Position numbers and translations under genes: made by a program | Shown here: positions 19,033 to 30,215 of the stretch, piece after piece | Layout: every line of letters starts with the position of its first letter | How positions within the stretch are numbered: position 1 is the first letter of the stretch | Source: Streptomyces sp. A1136 | GTDB lineage: Bacteria; Actinomycetota; Actinomycetes; Streptomycetales; Streptomycetaceae | DNA: 64,000 nucleotides | NCBI RefSeq assembly: GCF_004795055.1 | Contig: NZ_SSBJ01000009.1 | Span: 1 to 64,000, forward strand | Reading direction: 5' to 3' | The notes under the pieces: generated by a model | What the model was told of the DNA's origin: nothing | The model's input: only the letters and a program-made list of their open reading frames with translations | The model's database searches: none

Positions 19033-19308
19033 GGGACAACCGCTATCAGGGCGCGGCGGTTGGCTTCAAGAAACGTGGTATGCGCCACAGTTGCGCGCGA
19101 GGCGGGTTAACCGGGCGCGTCGCGCGGCATATTGACGCCGTAACGGGCGAATCGGACACGCCCTCACAAGCCTGTGATCATGGGCTTTCTACATTAAGTC
19201 CGAATTGATCCGCGCCTACCATCCCGCCCGACAGATGGCCAAGCCCCCTTTCGACGGTCCGGATTCCGAGTGGCGCAGGTCACAGTCGCCTACCGCTGTG
19301 CGGGTGCT

Positions 19309-19347
19309 GTGACCGGGTCGTGACCGGGCTGTGAGCTTCTCGTGGGC
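19309..19347. promoter_or_regulatory. Four GTGRSC half-sites at exact 11-base spacing
   Basis: GTGACC, GTGACC, GTGAGC and GTGGGC begin at 19309, 19320, 19331 and 19342. Direct half-sites with an 11-base period are the pattern used by OmpR-family regulators such as PhoP, GlnR and MtrA in Streptomyces. Additional GTAAC/GTCAC words lie at 19140, 19279, 19540, 19555, 19565 and 19655. Confidence 0.45.
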
Positions 19348-19591
19348 TTGGTGGGCGGATGTGCGGTTCGCGAGCCCGGTGATCTTCCCCCGCCATCCCC
19401 GGCGACCCCACACGTCCACTCCGGTCCGTACGGTCTCCCCCGCGCGGGCGACGCGGATTCCCATATCACCTGGCCCGCCCTGAGGCCAATTTGCCTGTAA
19501 TGGCCATCATTTGATAGTGCAACCCCACTTCGACCTGGGGTAACAGGGGTGGATGTCACCTTTGGTAACCATGCGGATGCCTTGCGTATGA

Positions 19592-19682
19592 AGATCACCG
19601 CTCATCGGACTTCATGATCGTTCGTCGGGTGGTGGAGATCACAAACTCGTTGTTGTAACCCGTGTCGCAGATCACAGATCAG
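19592..19682 (+). promoter_or_regulatory. Three AGATCAC repeats upstream of nuoA1
   Basis: AGATCAC occurs at 19592, 19636 and 19669, with AGATCAG following at 19676. The spacings of 44 and 33 bases are multiples of 11. One AGATCAC also lies upstream of nuoA2 (54806). Confidence 0.4.
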
Positions 19683-19686
19683 CAGG

Positions 19687-19694
19687 CATAAGAT
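19687..19694 (+). promoter_or_regulatory. Possible -10 element of the nuo1 promoter
   Basis: CATAAGAT provides a TAAGAT hexamer 115 bases before the nuoA start and just upstream of the Rex site. No good -35 element is visible at the usual distance. Confidence 0.35.
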
Positions 19695-19710
19695 GCGCAG
19701 CAGTCCGGCT

Positions 19711-19726
19711 TGTGAACTGCCTCACA
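19711..19726. promoter_or_regulatory. Rex operator (ROP) of the nuo1 operon
   Basis: TGTGAACTGCCTCACA differs at one position from the Streptomyces Rex consensus TGTGAAC-n3-TTCACA. Rex is the NADH/NAD+ sensing repressor and is known to control respiratory genes. The site lies about 83 bases before the nuoA GTG, just after the candidate -10, where a bound repressor would block transcription. Confidence 0.8.
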
Positions 19727-19808
19727 TGAGCAAGATCTTCGCGAGGCGGGGCTCTTGGCGCCGGCACAGCGGTCCAACGGTCAAGGACGACTGGAAGGAG
19801 CGAGGAGC

Positions 19809-20168
19809 GTGAATGCGTACGCGCCCATCCTCGTGCTCGGCGCCCTCGGCGCAGGGTTTGCGATCTTCTCCGTGGTCATGGCCACGCTGATCGGCCCAAA
19901 ACGGTACAACCGGGCGAAGCTAGAAGCGTACGAGTGCGGCATCGAGCCCACTCCCACGCCGGCCGGCGGCGGCCGCTTCCCCATCAAGTACTACCTGACG
20001 GCGATGCTCTTCATCGTCTTCGACATCGAGATCGTCTTCCTCTACCCCTGGGCCGTCACCTTCGACTCCCTGGGGATCTTCGGGCTCGTCGAGATGCTGC
20101 TCTTCGTGCTCACCGTCTTCGTCGCCTACGCCTACGTCTGGCGCCGCGGCGGCCTGGAATGGGACTGA
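19809..20168 (+). CDS. nuoA: NADH-quinone oxidoreductase subunit A
   Basis: A 119-residue membrane subunit with three hydrophobic helices. The family signature KLEAYECGIEP (around 37-47) and YYLTAMLFIVFDIEIVFLYPWAV (about 59-81, with the conserved Asp and Glu) are intact. NuoA lies beside NuoH near the quinone tunnel. The start is the GTG at 19809 behind a long purine stretch (GGAAGGAGCGAGGAGC). It is the first gene of the 14-gene nuo1 operon. nuoB starts 15 bases after the stop. Confidence 0.95.
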   Translation: MNAYAPILVLGALGAGFAIFSVVMATLIGPKRYNRAKLEAYECGIEPTPTPAGGGRFPIKYYLTAMLFIVFDIEIVFLYPWAVTFDSLGIFGLVEMLLFVLTVFVAYAYVWRRGGLEWD

Positions 20169-20183
20169 GGGGCTGAATTTTCC

Positions 20184-20738
20184 ATGGGACTGGAAGAGAA
20201 GCTGCCGAGCGGCTTCCTGCTGACCACCGTCGAACAGGCCGCGGGCTGGGTGCGCAAGTCATCCGTCTTCCCGGCCACCTTCGGCCTGGCCTGCTGCGCC
20301 ATCGAGATGATGACCACCGGAGCGGGCCGCTACGACCTCGCCCGCTTCGGCATGGAGGTCTTCCGCGGCTCCCCGCGCCAGGCCGACCTGATGATCGTGG
20401 CGGGCCGGGTCAGCCAGAAGATGGCGCCGGTGCTGCGGCAGGTGTACGACCAGATGCCCGCCCCGAAGTGGGTCATCTCCATGGGCGTCTGCGCCTCCTC
20501 GGGCGGCATGTTCAACAACTACGCGATCGTCCAGGGCGTCGACCACATCGTGCCCGTGGACATCTACCTGCCCGGCTGCCCGCCGCGCCCCGAGATGCTG
20601 ATGGACGCGATCCTCAAGCTCCACCAGAAGATCCAGGGCTCCAAGCTCGGCGTGAACCGGGAAGAGGCGGCGCGCGAGGCGGAGGAGGCGGCCCTCAAGG
20701 CCCTCCCCACCATCGAGATGAAGGGGCTCCTGCGGTGA
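20184..20738 (+). CDS. nuoB: NADH-quinone oxidoreductase subunit B
   Basis: A 184-residue Q-module subunit that carries terminal cluster N2, the electron donor to quinone. The four ligands are Cys37-Cys38 ([10 protein letters not shown]), Cys103 (GVCASSGG) and Cys132 (LPGCPPRPE). The family motif [17 protein letters not shown] is present. The stop overlaps the nuoC start by four bases (GTGA), so translation is coupled. It is paralogous to nuoB2 at 55250. Confidence 0.97.
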   Translation: MGLEEKLPSGFLLTTVEQAAGWVRKSSVFPATFGLACCAIEMMTTGAGRYDLARFGMEVFRGSPRQADLMIVAGRVSQKMAPVLRQVYDQMPAPKWVISMGVCASSGGMFNNYAIVQGVDHIVPVDIYLPGCPPRPEMLMDAILKLHQKIQGSKLGVNREEAAREAEEAALKALPTIEMKGLLR

Positions 20739-21457
20739 GCGACGACCCCGCCGTGGACAACGGCAACAACGTTCCCGCTCCCCGGGGCTCAGTCGGCCCC
20801 GAGGTGATCGGCGTCCGCAAGGGCATGTTCGGCGCCGACAACGGCGGCGACACCACCGGTTACGGCGGTCTGGTGCGCACCGTGGCGCTGCCCGGGGCGA
20901 CGAGCCGTCCCTACGGTTCGTACTTCGACGAGGTCGCCGACGAGCTCGAAGGCGCCCTGGAGGAACAGGACCTCGTCCCCGAGAACGCCATCGAGAAGAC
21001 GGTGGTCGACCGGGGCGAGCTCACCTTCCACATCGCCCGCGAGCACCTCGTCCGCGTGGCCTCCACCCTGCGCGACGACCCGGCGCTGCGCTTCGAGCTC
21101 TGTACCGGCGTCTCGGGCGTGCACTTCCCGAAGGACAAGGGACGCGAGCTGCACGCGGTCTACCACCTGCGCTCCCTCACCCACGGCCGGGTGCTGCGCC
21201 TGGAGGTCTCGGTCCCCGACAGCGACCCGCACGTCCCGTCGCTCGTCTCCGTCTACCCGACCAACGACTGGCACGAGCGCGAGACGTACGACTTCTTCGG
21301 CCTGGTCTTCGACGGGCACCCCGCCCTCACGCGGATCATGATGCCGGACGACTGGCAGGGGTTCCCGCAGCGCAAGGACTACCCGCTCGGCGGCATCCCC
21401 GTCGAGTACAAGGGCGCCCAGATCCCGGCTCCCGACCAGCGGAGGTCGTACAGCTGA
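20735..21457 (+). CDS. nuoC: NADH-quinone oxidoreductase subunit C
   Basis: A 240-residue 30-kDa subunit homologue of the hydrophilic arm. It has the signature [20 protein letters not shown] (about 178-197), then [21 protein letters not shown]. An N-terminal extension of about 70 residues (Asn/Gly-rich, then [14 protein letters not shown]) precedes the conserved domain. It overlaps nuoB by four bases and nuoD by one. The start is the GTG at 20735. Confidence 0.95.
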   Translation: MSDDPAVDNGNNVPAPRGSVGPEVIGVRKGMFGADNGGDTTGYGGLVRTVALPGATSRPYGSYFDEVADELEGALEEQDLVPENAIEKTVVDRGELTFHIAREHLVRVASTLRDDPALRFELCTGVSGVHFPKDKGRELHAVYHLRSLTHGRVLRLEVSVPDSDPHVPSLVSVYPTNDWHERETYDFFGLVFDGHPALTRIMMPDDWQGFPQRKDYPLGGIPVEYKGAQIPAPDQRRSYS

Positions 21458-22791
21458 TGAACACCCCGAACACTTCGCGGCAGGCGTCCGCCCGCGAGAC
21501 CACCGAGGGCACCGTCTACACCGTCACCGGCGGCGACTGGGACGAGGTCGTCCGGTCGGCGGCCCGCGCGGACGACGAGCGGATCGTCGTCAACATGGGT
21601 CCGCAGCACCCCTCCACCCACGGCGTGCTCCGGCTGATCCTGGAGATCGACGGCGAGACGGTCACCGAGGCCCGCTGCGGCATCGGATACCTGCACACCG
21701 GCATCGAGAAGAACCTCGAATTCCGGAACTGGACGCAGGGCACCACCTTCGTGACGCGCATGGACTACCTGACGCCGTTCTTCAACGAGACGGCGTACTG
21801 CCTGGGCGTCGAGAAGCTCCTGGGCATCACCGACCAGGTACCGGACCGCGCCACCGTCATCCGCGTCCTGCTGATGGAGCTCAACCGGCTCTCCTCCCAC
21901 CTGGTGTGCATCGCCACCGGCGGCATGGAGCTGGGCGCGACCACGATCATGATCTACGGCTTCCGCGACCGCGAGTTGATCCTCGACATCTTCGAGCTGA
22001 TCACCGGCCTGCGCATGAACCACGCGTTCATCCGCCCCGGCGGTCTGGCGCAGGACCTGCCCCCGGGCGCCGTCGACCAGCTGCGCGACTTCGTCAAGAC
22101 CATGAGGAAGAACCTGCCGGAGTACGACAAGCTCGCCACCGGCAACCCCATCTTCAAGGCCCGCATGCAGGACGTCGGCTACCTCGACCTGACCGGCTGC
22201 ATGGCCCTGGGCGCCACCGGCCCGATCCTGCGTTCCGCCGGACTGCCGCACGACCTGCGCAAGTCGGACCCGTACTGCGGCTACGAGGACTACGAGTTCG
22301 ACGTCCCGACCGCCGAGAGCTGTGACTCCTACGGGCGCTTCCTGATCCGCCTGGAGGAGATGCGCCAGTCGCTGCGGATCGTCGAACAGTGCCTGGAGCG
22401 GCTGGAGCCGGGCCCGGTGATGGTCGCCGACAAGAAGATCGCCTGGCCCGCGCAGTTGGCGATGGGGCCCGACGGCCTCGGCAACTCGCTGGACCACATC
22501 CGCACCATCATGGGCACCTCGATGGAGGCCCTCATCCACCACTTCAAGCTGGTGACCGAGGGCTTCCGCGTCCCCGCCGGGCAGGCGTACGCGGCGGTCG
22601 AGTCACCCAAGGGCGAACTCGGCGTCCACGTCGTCTCCGACGGCGGCACGCGCCCCTACCGGGTCCACTTCCGTGATCCGTCCTTCACCAATCTGCAGGC
22701 CATGGCGGCGATGTGTGAGGGCGGCCAGGTCGCCGACGTCATCGTCGCCGTCGCCTCCATCGACCCCGTGATGGGAGGCGTCGACCGATGA
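21457..22791 (+). CDS. nuoD: NADH-quinone oxidoreductase subunit D
   Basis: A 444-residue 49-kDa subunit that forms the quinone head-group site with NuoB. The loop [16 protein letters not shown] (about 46-61) contains the conserved His thought to contact quinone. [13 protein letters not shown] and the closing DPVMGGVDR are intact. It is the only nuoD in the window: the second operon has none, so this copy is the obvious candidate to serve both complexes. Overlaps: one base with nuoC and four with nuoE. Confidence 0.97.
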   Translation: MNTPNTSRQASARETTEGTVYTVTGGDWDEVVRSAARADDERIVVNMGPQHPSTHGVLRLILEIDGETVTEARCGIGYLHTGIEKNLEFRNWTQGTTFVTRMDYLTPFFNETAYCLGVEKLLGITDQVPDRATVIRVLLMELNRLSSHLVCIATGGMELGATTIMIYGFRDRELILDIFELITGLRMNHAFIRPGGLAQDLPPGAVDQLRDFVKTMRKNLPEYDKLATGNPIFKARMQDVGYLDLTGCMALGATGPILRSAGLPHDLRKSDPYCGYEDYEFDVPTAESCDSYGRFLIRLEEMRQSLRIVEQCLERLEPGPVMVADKKIAWPAQLAMGPDGLGNSLDHIRTIMGTSMEALIHHFKLVTEGFRVPAGQAYAAVESPKGELGVHVVSDGGTRPYRVHFRDPSFTNLQAMAAMCEGGQVADVIVAVASIDPVMGGVDR

Positions 22792-23555
22792 CAGCCAATC
22801 CGCCCAGTCAAGGGGTGAGCCTGGGCATGCCCCAGCTGCCCGCCCCGGACTTTCCGGCCGACGTACGGTCCCGGCTGGAAGCCGACGCCGCCGTGATCAT
22901 CGCCCGCTACCCGGACAGCCGCTCCGCGCTGCTGCCGCTGCTGCACCTGGTGCAGTCGGAGGAAGGTCACGTCACACGCACCGGCATGCGGTTCTGCGCC
23001 GAGACGCTGGGCCTGACCACCGCCGAGGTGACGGCCGTCGCCACCTTCTACACGATGTACCGGCGCAAGCCCTCCGGCGACTACCAGGTGGGCGTCTGTA
23101 CGAACACCCTGTGCGCGGTGATGGGCGGCGACGCCATCTTCGACGAGCTCAAGGAGCACCTGGGCGTCGGGAACAACGAGACCACCCCCGACGGCAAGGT
23201 CACGCTCGAACACATCGAGTGCAACGCGGCCTGCGACTACGCGCCGGTGGTGATGGTCAACTGGGAGTTCTTCGACAACCAGACCCCCGACTCCGCGAAG
23301 GCCCTGGTGGACGACCTGCTGGCCGGCCGGCAGGTCGTGCCGACACGGGGCGCGCCGCTGTGCACCTACAAGGAGACCGCCCGCATCCTGGCCGGGTTCC
23401 CGGACGAGCGCGAGGGCGCGGTGGAGGCGGGCGGCGGCGCGGGCCCCGCCTCGCTGATCGGCCTGCGCATCGCCCGCGGTGAGCCCCCGCACACCCCGAT
23501 CGTCCACCCGCGCGGGGAAGCGCGCGGCGACGCCGGCACCGAGGGAGGGGAGTGA
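22788..23555 (+). CDS. nuoE: NADH-quinone oxidoreductase subunit E
   Basis: A 255-residue 24-kDa thioredoxin-fold subunit with the [2Fe-2S] cluster N1a. Ligands are Cys104 and Cys109 ([10 protein letters not shown]) and Cys145 and Cys149 ([11 protein letters not shown]). A helical N-terminal part (about 28-95) is normal. The C-terminal extension of about 80 residues after the domain is Gly/Pro/Arg-rich and likely disordered. It is part of the NADH-oxidising module, which has no counterpart in nuo2. Confidence 0.96.
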   Translation: MTANPPSQGVSLGMPQLPAPDFPADVRSRLEADAAVIIARYPDSRSALLPLLHLVQSEEGHVTRTGMRFCAETLGLTTAEVTAVATFYTMYRRKPSGDYQVGVCTNTLCAVMGGDAIFDELKEHLGVGNNETTPDGKVTLEHIECNAACDYAPVVMVNWEFFDNQTPDSAKALVDDLLAGRQVVPTRGAPLCTYKETARILAGFPDEREGAVEAGGGAGPASLIGLRIARGEPPHTPIVHPRGEARGDAGTEGGE

Positions 23556-24928
23556 TGTCCGTGTCTTCCGAACTGGGCAACGGGAACTCCCGGCCGCAGG
23601 CCGGGGGCGGCACCAGCCCGGAGAAACTCCTCGCACCCGTCCTGTCGGCGTTCTGGGACGAGCCCGAGTCGTGGACGCTGGAGACCTACCGGCGGCACGA
23701 GGGCTACGAGGGCCTGCGCAAGGCGCTCGCGATGACCCCGGACGACCTCATCGCCTACGTGAAGGACTCCGGTCTGCGCGGACGCGGCGGCGCGGGGTTC
23801 CCCACCGGAATGAAGTGGCAGTTCATCCCGCAGGGCGACGGGAAGCCGCACTACCTCGTCGTGAACGCGGACGAGTCGGAACCGGGAACCTGCAAGGACA
23901 TCCCCCTTCTCTTCGCCAACCCCCACTCCCTCATCGAGGGAATGATCATCGCGTGCTACGCGATCCGCTCGGAGCACGCCTTCATCTACCTGCGCGGCGA
24001 GGTCGTGCCGGTCCTGCGGCGCCTGCACGAGGCGGTGCGCGAGGCGTACGAGGCCGGATACCTCGGGGAGGACATTCTCGGGAGCGGACTGAAGCTCGAC
24101 ATCACGGTGCACGCGGGAGCGGGCGCGTACATCTGCGGTGAGGAGACGGCGCTCCTCGACTCCCTCGAAGGCCGGCGCGGACAGCCCCGGCTGCGTCCCC
24201 CCTTCCCCGCCGTGGAGGGCCTCTACGCGTGCCCCACTGTCGTCAACAACGTCGAGTCCATCGCCTCGGTTCCCGCGATCCTGAACAAGGGCAAGGACTG
24301 GTTCAAGGCGATGGGGACCGAGAAGTCCCCCGGCTTCACGCTGTATTCGCTCTCCGGGCACGTCGCCGGACCCGGCCAGTACGAGGCCCCGCTCGGCATC
24401 ACCCTGCGCCAGCTCCTCGACATGAGCGGCGGGATGCGCCCCGGGCACCGGCTGAAGTTCTGGACCCCCGGCGGCTCCTCCACCCCGATGTTCACGGACG
24501 AACACCTCGACGTCCCGCTCGACTACGAGGGCGTCGGCGCGGCGGGCTCGATGCTCGGCACCAAGGCGCTCCAGTGCTTCGACGAGACCACCTGCGTGGT
24601 CCGCGCGGTGACCCGGTGGACCGAGTTCTACGCCCACGAGTCCTGCGGCAAGTGCACGCCGTGCCGGGAAGGCACGTACTGGCTGGTGCAACTGCTGCGT
24701 GACATCGAGGCCGGCAAGGGCGTGATGAGCGACCTCGACAAGCTGAACGACATCGCCGACAACATCAACGGCAAGTCGTTCTGCGCCCTCGGCGACGGCG
24801 CCGCCAGCCCGATCTTCTCCTCGCTCAAGTACTTCCGCGCGGAGTACGAGCAGCACATCACGGGCAAGGGCTGCCCCTTCGACCCCAAGAAGTCGACCCT
24901 CTGGGCTGACACGGAGGTGAACGCATGA
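23555..24928 (+). CDS. nuoF: NADH-quinone oxidoreductase subunit F
   Basis: A 51-kDa subunit that binds NADH and FMN and passes electrons to cluster N3. The NADH-binding glycine motif [13 protein letters not shown] lies near residue 72, the FMN region has [12 protein letters not shown] and [16 protein letters not shown], and the N3 ligands are in [12 protein letters not shown] (about 360-370) with a fourth Cys near 410 (CALGDGA). I prefer the ATG at 23555, where GGGAGGGG gives good spacing. A GTG at 23552 in the same frame overlaps the nuoE stop by four bases. Confidence 0.96.
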   Translation: MSVSSELGNGNSRPQAGGGTSPEKLLAPVLSAFWDEPESWTLETYRRHEGYEGLRKALAMTPDDLIAYVKDSGLRGRGGAGFPTGMKWQFIPQGDGKPHYLVVNADESEPGTCKDIPLLFANPHSLIEGMIIACYAIRSEHAFIYLRGEVVPVLRRLHEAVREAYEAGYLGEDILGSGLKLDITVHAGAGAYICGEETALLDSLEGRRGQPRLRPPFPAVEGLYACPTVVNNVESIASVPAILNKGKDWFKAMGTEKSPGFTLYSLSGHVAGPGQYEAPLGITLRQLLDMSGGMRPGHRLKFWTPGGSSTPMFTDEHLDVPLDYEGVGAAGSMLGTKALQCFDETTCVVRAVTRWTEFYAHESCGKCTPCREGTYWLVQLLRDIEAGKGVMSDLDKLNDIADNINGKSFCALGDGAASPIFSSLKYFRAEYEQHITGKGCPFDPKKSTLWADTEVNA

Positions 24929-27432
24929 CCGTCACCACTAACGCCCCGGCGGGCGGCGGCGGGGCGGCGGTTCCGCCCGAGGACCTGATCTCGCTGACCA
25001 TCGACGGCATCGAACTGTCGGTTCCCAAGGGGACGCTGGTCATCCGGGCCGCCGAACAGCTCGGGATCGAGATCCCCCGGTTCTGCGACCACCCGCTCCT
25101 CGACCCGGCCGGCGCCTGCCGCCAGTGCATCGTCGAGGTGGAGGGCCAGCGCAAGCCGATGGCCTCCTGCACCATCACCTGCACCGACGGCATGGTCGTC
25201 AAGACGCAGTTGACGTCGCAGGTCGCCGACAAGGCCCAGCGCGGGGTGATGGAGCTCCTGCTCATCAACCACCCGCTGGACTGCCCGGTCTGCGACAAGG
25301 GCGGTGAGTGCCCGTTGCAGAACCAGGCCCTCTCCCACGGGAACGCCGAATCCCGTTTCGAGGGCAAGAAGCGGACATACGAGAAGCCGGTAGCGATCTC
25401 CACGCAGGTGCTGCTGGACCGCGAGCGGTGCGTGCTGTGCGCGCGCTGCACCCGCTTCTCCACCCAGGTCGCGGGCGACCCGATGATCGAGCTGCTGGAA
25501 CGCGGCGCCCTCCAGCAGGTCGGCACCGGCGAGGGCGACCCGTTCGAGTCGTACTTCTCCGGCAACACCATCCAGATCTGCCCGGTCGGCGCCCTCACCT
25601 CGGCCGAGTACCGCTTCCGCGCCCGCCCCTTCGACCTCGTCTCCTCCCCGAGCGTGTGCGAGCACTGCGCGGGCGGCTGCGCGACCCGGACCGACCACCG
25701 GCGCGGGAAGGTGCTGCGCCGGCTGGCCGCCGAGGACCCCGAGGTCAACGAGGAGTGGATCTGCGACAAGGGCCGCTTCGCCTTCCGCTACGCGCAGCGC
25801 CCCGACCGCCTCACCACCCCGCTGGTGCGCGGCTCCGACGGGGTGCTCGCCCCGGCGAGCTGGCCCGAGGCACTGGAGGCCGCCGCGAACGGGCTGGCCG
25901 CGGCGCGCGGGCGGGCCGGGGTGCTCACGGGCGGCCGGCTCACCGCCGAGGACGCCTACGCGTACGCCAAGTTCGCCCGCGTGGTGCTGGACACCAACGA
26001 CATCGACTTCCGGGCGCGGGTGCACAGCGCCGAGGAGGCCGAGTTCCTGGCCGCCACCGTCGCCGGGACCGGCAAGGACCTCTCCGGCGACGGGGTGACG
26101 TACTCCTCCCTGGAGGCCGCGCCCGCCGTGCTGCTGGCCGGCATCGAGTCCGAGGAGGAGGCCCCCGGGGTCTTCCTGCGGCTGCGCAAGGCCCACCGCA
26201 AGCACAGGCAGCGGACCTTCGGCCTCGCCCCGTTCGCCACCCGCGGCCTGGAGAAGACGGGCGGCACGCTGCTGGCCGCCGCCCCCGGGACCGAACCGGA
26301 CTGGCTGACCGCGCTGGCTTCGCGGAGCGGCCTTGAGCAGGGCGGCCACGCCGCCGCCGAAGCGCTGCGCGAGCCCGGCGCCGTCATCGTCGTCGGCGAG
26401 CGCCTGGCCGGGGTGCCCGGCGCGCTGACCGCCGCCGTACGGGCGGCCGCCGCGACCGGCGCGCACTTGGTCTGGATCCCGCGCCGGGCCGGGGAGCGGG
26501 CCGCGGTGGAGGCGGGCGCGCTTCCGTCGCTGCTGCCCGGCGCCCGCCCGGCCACCGACCCGCGGGCCCGTGAGGAGGTGGCCGCGGTCTGGGGGTTGGA
26601 CGAACTCCCGCACCGCTACGGCCGCGACACGGGCCAGATCGTCGAGGCGGCCGCCGGGGGCGAACTGTCCGCGCTGCTCGTCGCGGGCGTCGAGGTGAAC
26701 GACCTGCCCGACCCGGCCCGGGCCCGCCTCGCGCTCCAGGAGGCCTTCGTGGTCTCCCTGGAGTTGCGGCCCGGTGAGGTCACCGACCACGCCGACGTCG
26801 TGTTCCCCGTCGCCGCCGTCGCCGAGAAGGCGGGCGCGTTCATCAACTGGGAGGGCCGGGTGCGGCCCTTCGAGGCGGCGCTCAAGCCCGACCAGATGAC
26901 CCGCCGGCTCGCCCCCGCCGACCACCGCGTGCTGCACATGCTGGCCGACGCGGCGGACCGGCCGATCCGACTGCCCGACGTACACGCCGTACGGCGGGAA
27001 CTCGACCGGCTCGGACCGTGGACCGGGGAGCGCGCCGCCGAGCAGGGCGCGGACACCGCGGCCCTGCCCCGGCCCGGCGCGGGCGAGGCGGTCCTCGCCG
27101 GTCACCGGCTCCTGCTGGACCAGGGCCGGCTGCAGGACGGCGACGCCGCCCTGGCCGGCACCCGGCACGAGGCGAGCGCCCGACTGTCGGCCGCCACGGC
27201 CGCCGAGTCCGGGGTCAAGGACGGCGACGTCCTCGCGGTCACCGGCCCGGCCGGGACGGTGGAACTGCCGCTGCGGATCACGCGGATGCCCGACCGGGTG
27301 GTCTGGCTCCCGCTGAACTCCACCGGCTCCGGCGTCCTCGCCGACACCGGCGCCCGCCCGGGCGCCCTCGTACGCATCGGCCCGGCGGGCGCGGCCGGCG
27401 CGGGCCACAGCACCGCGGAGGTGGACGCGTGA
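24925..27432 (+). CDS. nuoG: NADH-quinone oxidoreductase subunit G
   Basis: An 835-residue 75-kDa subunit. The N-terminal ferredoxin-like domain has the [2Fe-2S] ligands in [15 protein letters not shown] (about 54-68). [13 protein letters not shown] (about 120) and CVLCARC with CPVGAL (about 170-230) bind further clusters. CEHCAGGC and WICDKGRF (about 250-290) are the ligands of the extra N7-type cluster region. The C-terminal molybdopterin-oxidoreductase-like half is present but is expected to be structural. Each end overlaps its neighbour by four bases. Confidence 0.96.
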   Translation: MTVTTNAPAGGGGAAVPPEDLISLTIDGIELSVPKGTLVIRAAEQLGIEIPRFCDHPLLDPAGACRQCIVEVEGQRKPMASCTITCTDGMVVKTQLTSQVADKAQRGVMELLLINHPLDCPVCDKGGECPLQNQALSHGNAESRFEGKKRTYEKPVAISTQVLLDRERCVLCARCTRFSTQVAGDPMIELLERGALQQVGTGEGDPFESYFSGNTIQICPVGALTSAEYRFRARPFDLVSSPSVCEHCAGGCATRTDHRRGKVLRRLAAEDPEVNEEWICDKGRFAFRYAQRPDRLTTPLVRGSDGVLAPASWPEALEAAANGLAAARGRAGVLTGGRLTAEDAYAYAKFARVVLDTNDIDFRARVHSAEEAEFLAATVAGTGKDLSGDGVTYSSLEAAPAVLLAGIESEEEAPGVFLRLRKAHRKHRQRTFGLAPFATRGLEKTGGTLLAAAPGTEPDWLTALASRSGLEQGGHAAAEALREPGAVIVVGERLAGVPGALTAAVRAAAATGAHLVWIPRRAGERAAVEAGALPSLLPGARPATDPRAREEVAAVWGLDELPHRYGRDTGQIVEAAAGGELSALLVAGVEVNDLPDPARARLALQEAFVVSLELRPGEVTDHADVVFPVAAVAEKAGAFINWEGRVRPFEAALKPDQMTRRLAPADHRVLHMLADAADRPIRLPDVHAVRRELDRLGPWTGERAAEQGADTAALPRPGAGEAVLAGHRLLLDQGRLQDGDAALAGTRHEASARLSAATAAESGVKDGDVLAVTGPAGTVELPLRITRMPDRVVWLPLNSTGSGVLADTGARPGALVRIGPAGAAGAGHSTAEVDA

Positions 27433-28796
27433 ATCCGGTACAGCTCGCCGCCGAGGACCTGTCCCTCTTCGGCAAGGACGTCTGGTGGCTCGTCGTCGTC
27501 AAGGCGGTGTTCTGCTTCGCCTTCCTGATGGTGACCGTGCTCTTCTCCATCGTCTGGGAGCGCAAGGTCGTCGCCTGGATGCAGCTGCGCATCGGTCCCA
27601 ACCGGCACGGCCCCTGGGGCATGCTCCAGTCGCTCGCCGACGGCGTGAAGCTGATGCTCAAGGAAGACGTCATCGTCAAGCGGGCCGACAAGGTCGTGTA
27701 CGTCCTCGCCCCGATCATCGCGGCGATCCCGGCCTTCATGGCCATCGCGGTGATCCCCTTCGGGCCCTCCGGCAACGAGGTCTCGATCTTCGGTCAGCGC
27801 ACCACGATGCAACTGACCGACCTCCCCATCGCGATGCTGTACGTCCTCGCGGTGGCCTCGGTCGGGATCTACGGCATCGTCCTCGCCGGCTGGTCCTCGG
27901 GCTCCACGTACCCGCTGCTCGGGGGCTTGCGTTCCTGCGCGCAGATGATCTCGTACGAGATCGCGATGGGCGCGGCGTTCGCCTCGGTGTTCCTCTACTC
28001 CGGGTCGATGTCGACCTCGAAGATCGTGGAGGCACAGGCGGACCGCTGGTACATCGTCCTGCTGCCGGTCTCCTTCATCATCTATGTGATCACGATGGTC
28101 GGGGAGACGAACCGCGCCCCCTTCGACATGCCGGAGTCCGAGGGCGACCTGGTGGGCGGCTTCAACACCGAGTACTCCTCCATCAAGTTCGCGCTGTTCA
28201 TGCTGGCCGAGTACGTCAACATGGTCACCGTCTCGGCGGTCTCCGTCACCCTCTTCCTCGGCGGCTGGCGGGCTCCCGCTCCGATCTCGACGTACTGGGA
28301 GGGCGCGAACCACGGCTGGTGGCCGATGCTCTGGTTCGTCATCAAGGTCCAGTTGCTGCTGTTCTTCTTCATCTGGCTGCGCGGCACGCTGCCGCGCGTG
28401 CGCTACGACCAGCTGATGAAGCTCGGCTGGAAGATCCTCATCCCCGTCTCCGTGGTCTGGCTGATGCTGGTCGCCACCGTCCGGGCGCTGCGGAACGAGA
28501 ACTACGACTTCCAGCAGATCGTGCTCTACGTCGGCGGCGCCGTCATCGCCGTACTGCTCCTGTCGTTCGTCGCCGACCTGTTCCGCAACAAGCGGGAAGA
28601 GCAGGCCCGGGGCGCGGCCGGCGGCGCGGCGGACGAACCCTTCGACCCGATGGCGGGCGGATTCCCCGTACCCCCCAAGCCCGGCCAGCAGCCCGCGCCC
28701 GTACCGCGCAGGCGGCCCCGCGGGCAGCGGGAGCTGATCGTCAGTGGCGGGGCGAACACCGACAGTGACCGAGAGGAGGGTGGTGAGAATGTCTGA
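27429..28796 (+). CDS. nuoH: NADH-quinone oxidoreductase subunit H
   Basis: A 455-residue membrane subunit with eight hydrophobic helices. It forms the quinone tunnel and links the redox arm to the proton pumps. Family stretches seen are [21 protein letters not shown] (about 45-65), [20 protein letters not shown] (about 225) and [20 protein letters not shown]. The C-terminal 70 residues are charged and Pro/Arg-rich, an extension beyond the core length. The true start is the GTG at 27429, overlapping nuoG by four bases. Its 3' end overlaps nuoI by eight bases. Confidence 0.96.
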   Translation: MNPVQLAAEDLSLFGKDVWWLVVVKAVFCFAFLMVTVLFSIVWERKVVAWMQLRIGPNRHGPWGMLQSLADGVKLMLKEDVIVKRADKVVYVLAPIIAAIPAFMAIAVIPFGPSGNEVSIFGQRTTMQLTDLPIAMLYVLAVASVGIYGIVLAGWSSGSTYPLLGGLRSCAQMISYEIAMGAAFASVFLYSGSMSTSKIVEAQADRWYIVLLPVSFIIYVITMVGETNRAPFDMPESEGDLVGGFNTEYSSIKFALFMLAEYVNMVTVSAVSVTLFLGGWRAPAPISTYWEGANHGWWPMLWFVIKVQLLLFFFIWLRGTLPRVRYDQLMKLGWKILIPVSVVWLMLVATVRALRNENYDFQQIVLYVGGAVIAVLLLSFVADLFRNKREEQARGAAGGAADEPFDPMAGGFPVPPKPGQQPAPVPRRRPRGQRELIVSGGANTDSDREEGGENV

Positions 28797-29406
28797 CGCC
28801 GAGAACGAGAAGTGGCAGAACCCGGTGGCCGGCTTCGGCGTGACCTTCAAGGCCATGTTCAAGAAGCGCCTCACCGAGCAGTACCCGGAGCAGCACAAGA
28901 CCACCGCGCCCCGCTTCCACGGGCGGCACCAGCTCAACCGCCATCCCGACGGTCTGGAGAAGTGCATCGGGTGCGAGCTGTGTGCCTGGGCCTGTCCGGC
29001 CGACGCGATCTACGTGGAGGGCGCGGACAACACCGAGGAGGAGCGCTACTCCCCGGGTGAGCGGTACGGCGCGGTCTACCAGATCAACTACGCCCGCTGC
29101 ATCCTGTGCGGGCTGTGCGTCGAGGCGTGCCCCACCCGGGCGCTGACGATGACGAACGAGTTCGAACTGGCCGACTCCAGCCGCGCGTCGTTGATCTACA
29201 CCAAGGAACAGCTGCTGGTGGGGCTGACCGAGGGCATGGTCGAGGCGCCGCACGAGATGTACCCGGGCACCGACGACCAGGACTACTACCGCGGCCTGGT
29301 GACGGGCGCGGCCCCGGGGACCGCCCGGCAGGTCGCGCGGTCCAAGGGCGAGGTCGCCGAAGGCGCCGGGCGGGACGCGGCGGAGCCCGAGGGGGTGGAC
29401 GCATGA
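28789..29406 (+). CDS. nuoI: NADH-quinone oxidoreductase subunit I
   Basis: A 205-residue subunit with two [4Fe-4S] clusters (N6a and N6b), which carry electrons toward NuoB. The ligands are Cys59, 62, 65 and 69 ([12 protein letters not shown]) and Cys104, 107, 110 and 114 ([12 protein letters not shown]). The ATG at 28789 has GAGAGGAGGG eight bases upstream. A GTG at 28783 would add two residues. It overlaps the nuoH end by eight bases and nuoJ by four. Confidence 0.96.
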   Translation: MSDAENEKWQNPVAGFGVTFKAMFKKRLTEQYPEQHKTTAPRFHGRHQLNRHPDGLEKCIGCELCAWACPADAIYVEGADNTEEERYSPGERYGAVYQINYARCILCGLCVEACPTRALTMTNEFELADSSRASLIYTKEQLLVGLTEGMVEAPHEMYPGTDDQDYYRGLVTGAAPGTARQVARSKGEVAEGAGRDAAEPEGVDA

Positions 29407-30215
29407 GCGCGATCGCCGCGGCGGCCTCGGCCACCTCGACGGGCGAGGCCGTCCAGTTCTGGGTCCTCGGCACGGTCGCCGTCATCGGCGCGCTGTGCAC
29501 GATCCTGATGAAGAAGGCCGTGCACAGCGCGCTGTGCCTGGCGGGGACGATGATCATCCTGGCGGTCTTCTACCTCGCCAACGGGGCGTACTTCCTGGGC
29601 GTCGTCCAGGTCGTCGTCTACACCGGCGCGATCATGATGCTGTTCCTCTTCGTGGTCATGCTCGTCGGCGTCACCGCCGCCGACTCGCTCACCGAGACCC
29701 TCAAGGGGCAGCGTTGGCTGGCCGCCCTGTGCGGGCTGGGCTTCGGCGTCCTGCTGATCGCCGGTATCGCCAACGCCAAGCTCACCCACTTCAACGGCCT
29801 GGGCCGGGTCAACTCCGCCGGGCACGTCGAGGGTCTCGCCGAGCTGATCTTCACCCGCTACATCTTCGCCTTCGAGATCACCGGCGCCCTGCTGATCACC
29901 GCGGCCGTCGGCGCGATGGTGCTGACCCACCGCGAGCGCACCGAGCGGGCCGCCACCCAGCGCGAGCTGGCCGAGCGGCGCGTGCGCGAGGGCGTCCAAC
30001 TCCCGCCGCTGCCGGCCCCCGGCGTCTACGCCCGGCACAACGCGGTGGACATCGCCGGCCTGCTGCCGGACGGCACCCCGTCCGAGCTGACCGTCAACAA
30101 GACGCTGCGGGCGCGCGGACAGGTCCGCGACGTGTCGAGCGAGGCACTGGACGACCTGAAGGCGCTTGAGCAGAAGTCGGCGGAGCGACTCGGCCGAGAG
30201 GAGGCCTCGAAGTGA
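29403..30215 (+). CDS. nuoJ: NADH-quinone oxidoreductase subunit J
   Basis: A 270-residue membrane subunit with five hydrophobic helices in its first 170 residues. [49 protein letters not shown] is the family core, including the helix with a conserved pi-bulge region. The C-terminal 100 residues are charged ([17 protein letters not shown]) and longer than in E. coli. The true start is the ATG at 29403, four bases before the nuoI stop ends. Confidence 0.95.
   Translation: MSAIAAAASATSTGEAVQFWVLGTVAVIGALCTILMKKAVHSALCLAGTMIILAVFYLANGAYFLGVVQVVVYTGAIMMLFLFVVMLVGVTAADSLTETLKGQRWLAALCGLGFGVLLIAGIANAKLTHFNGLGRVNSAGHVEGLAELIFTRYIFAFEITGALLITAAVGAMVLTHRERTERAATQRELAERRVREGVQLPPLPAPGVYARHNAVDIAGLLPDGTPSELTVNKTLRARGQVRDVSSEALDDLKALEQKSAERLGREEASK

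Noticed and set aside
19033..19300. c-di-AMP (ydaO) riboswitch before the NlpC/P60 gene
   Set aside because: Streptomyces cell-wall hydrolases often have one, but the conserved sequence blocks are not present in the leader.
19033..19808. Small genes within the 776-base NlpC/P60-nuoA1 region (minus-strand frames 19216-19464 and 19290-19598)
   Set aside because: No ribosome sites, no family match, and the region is richer in AT and regulatory-looking repeats than coding DNA here.
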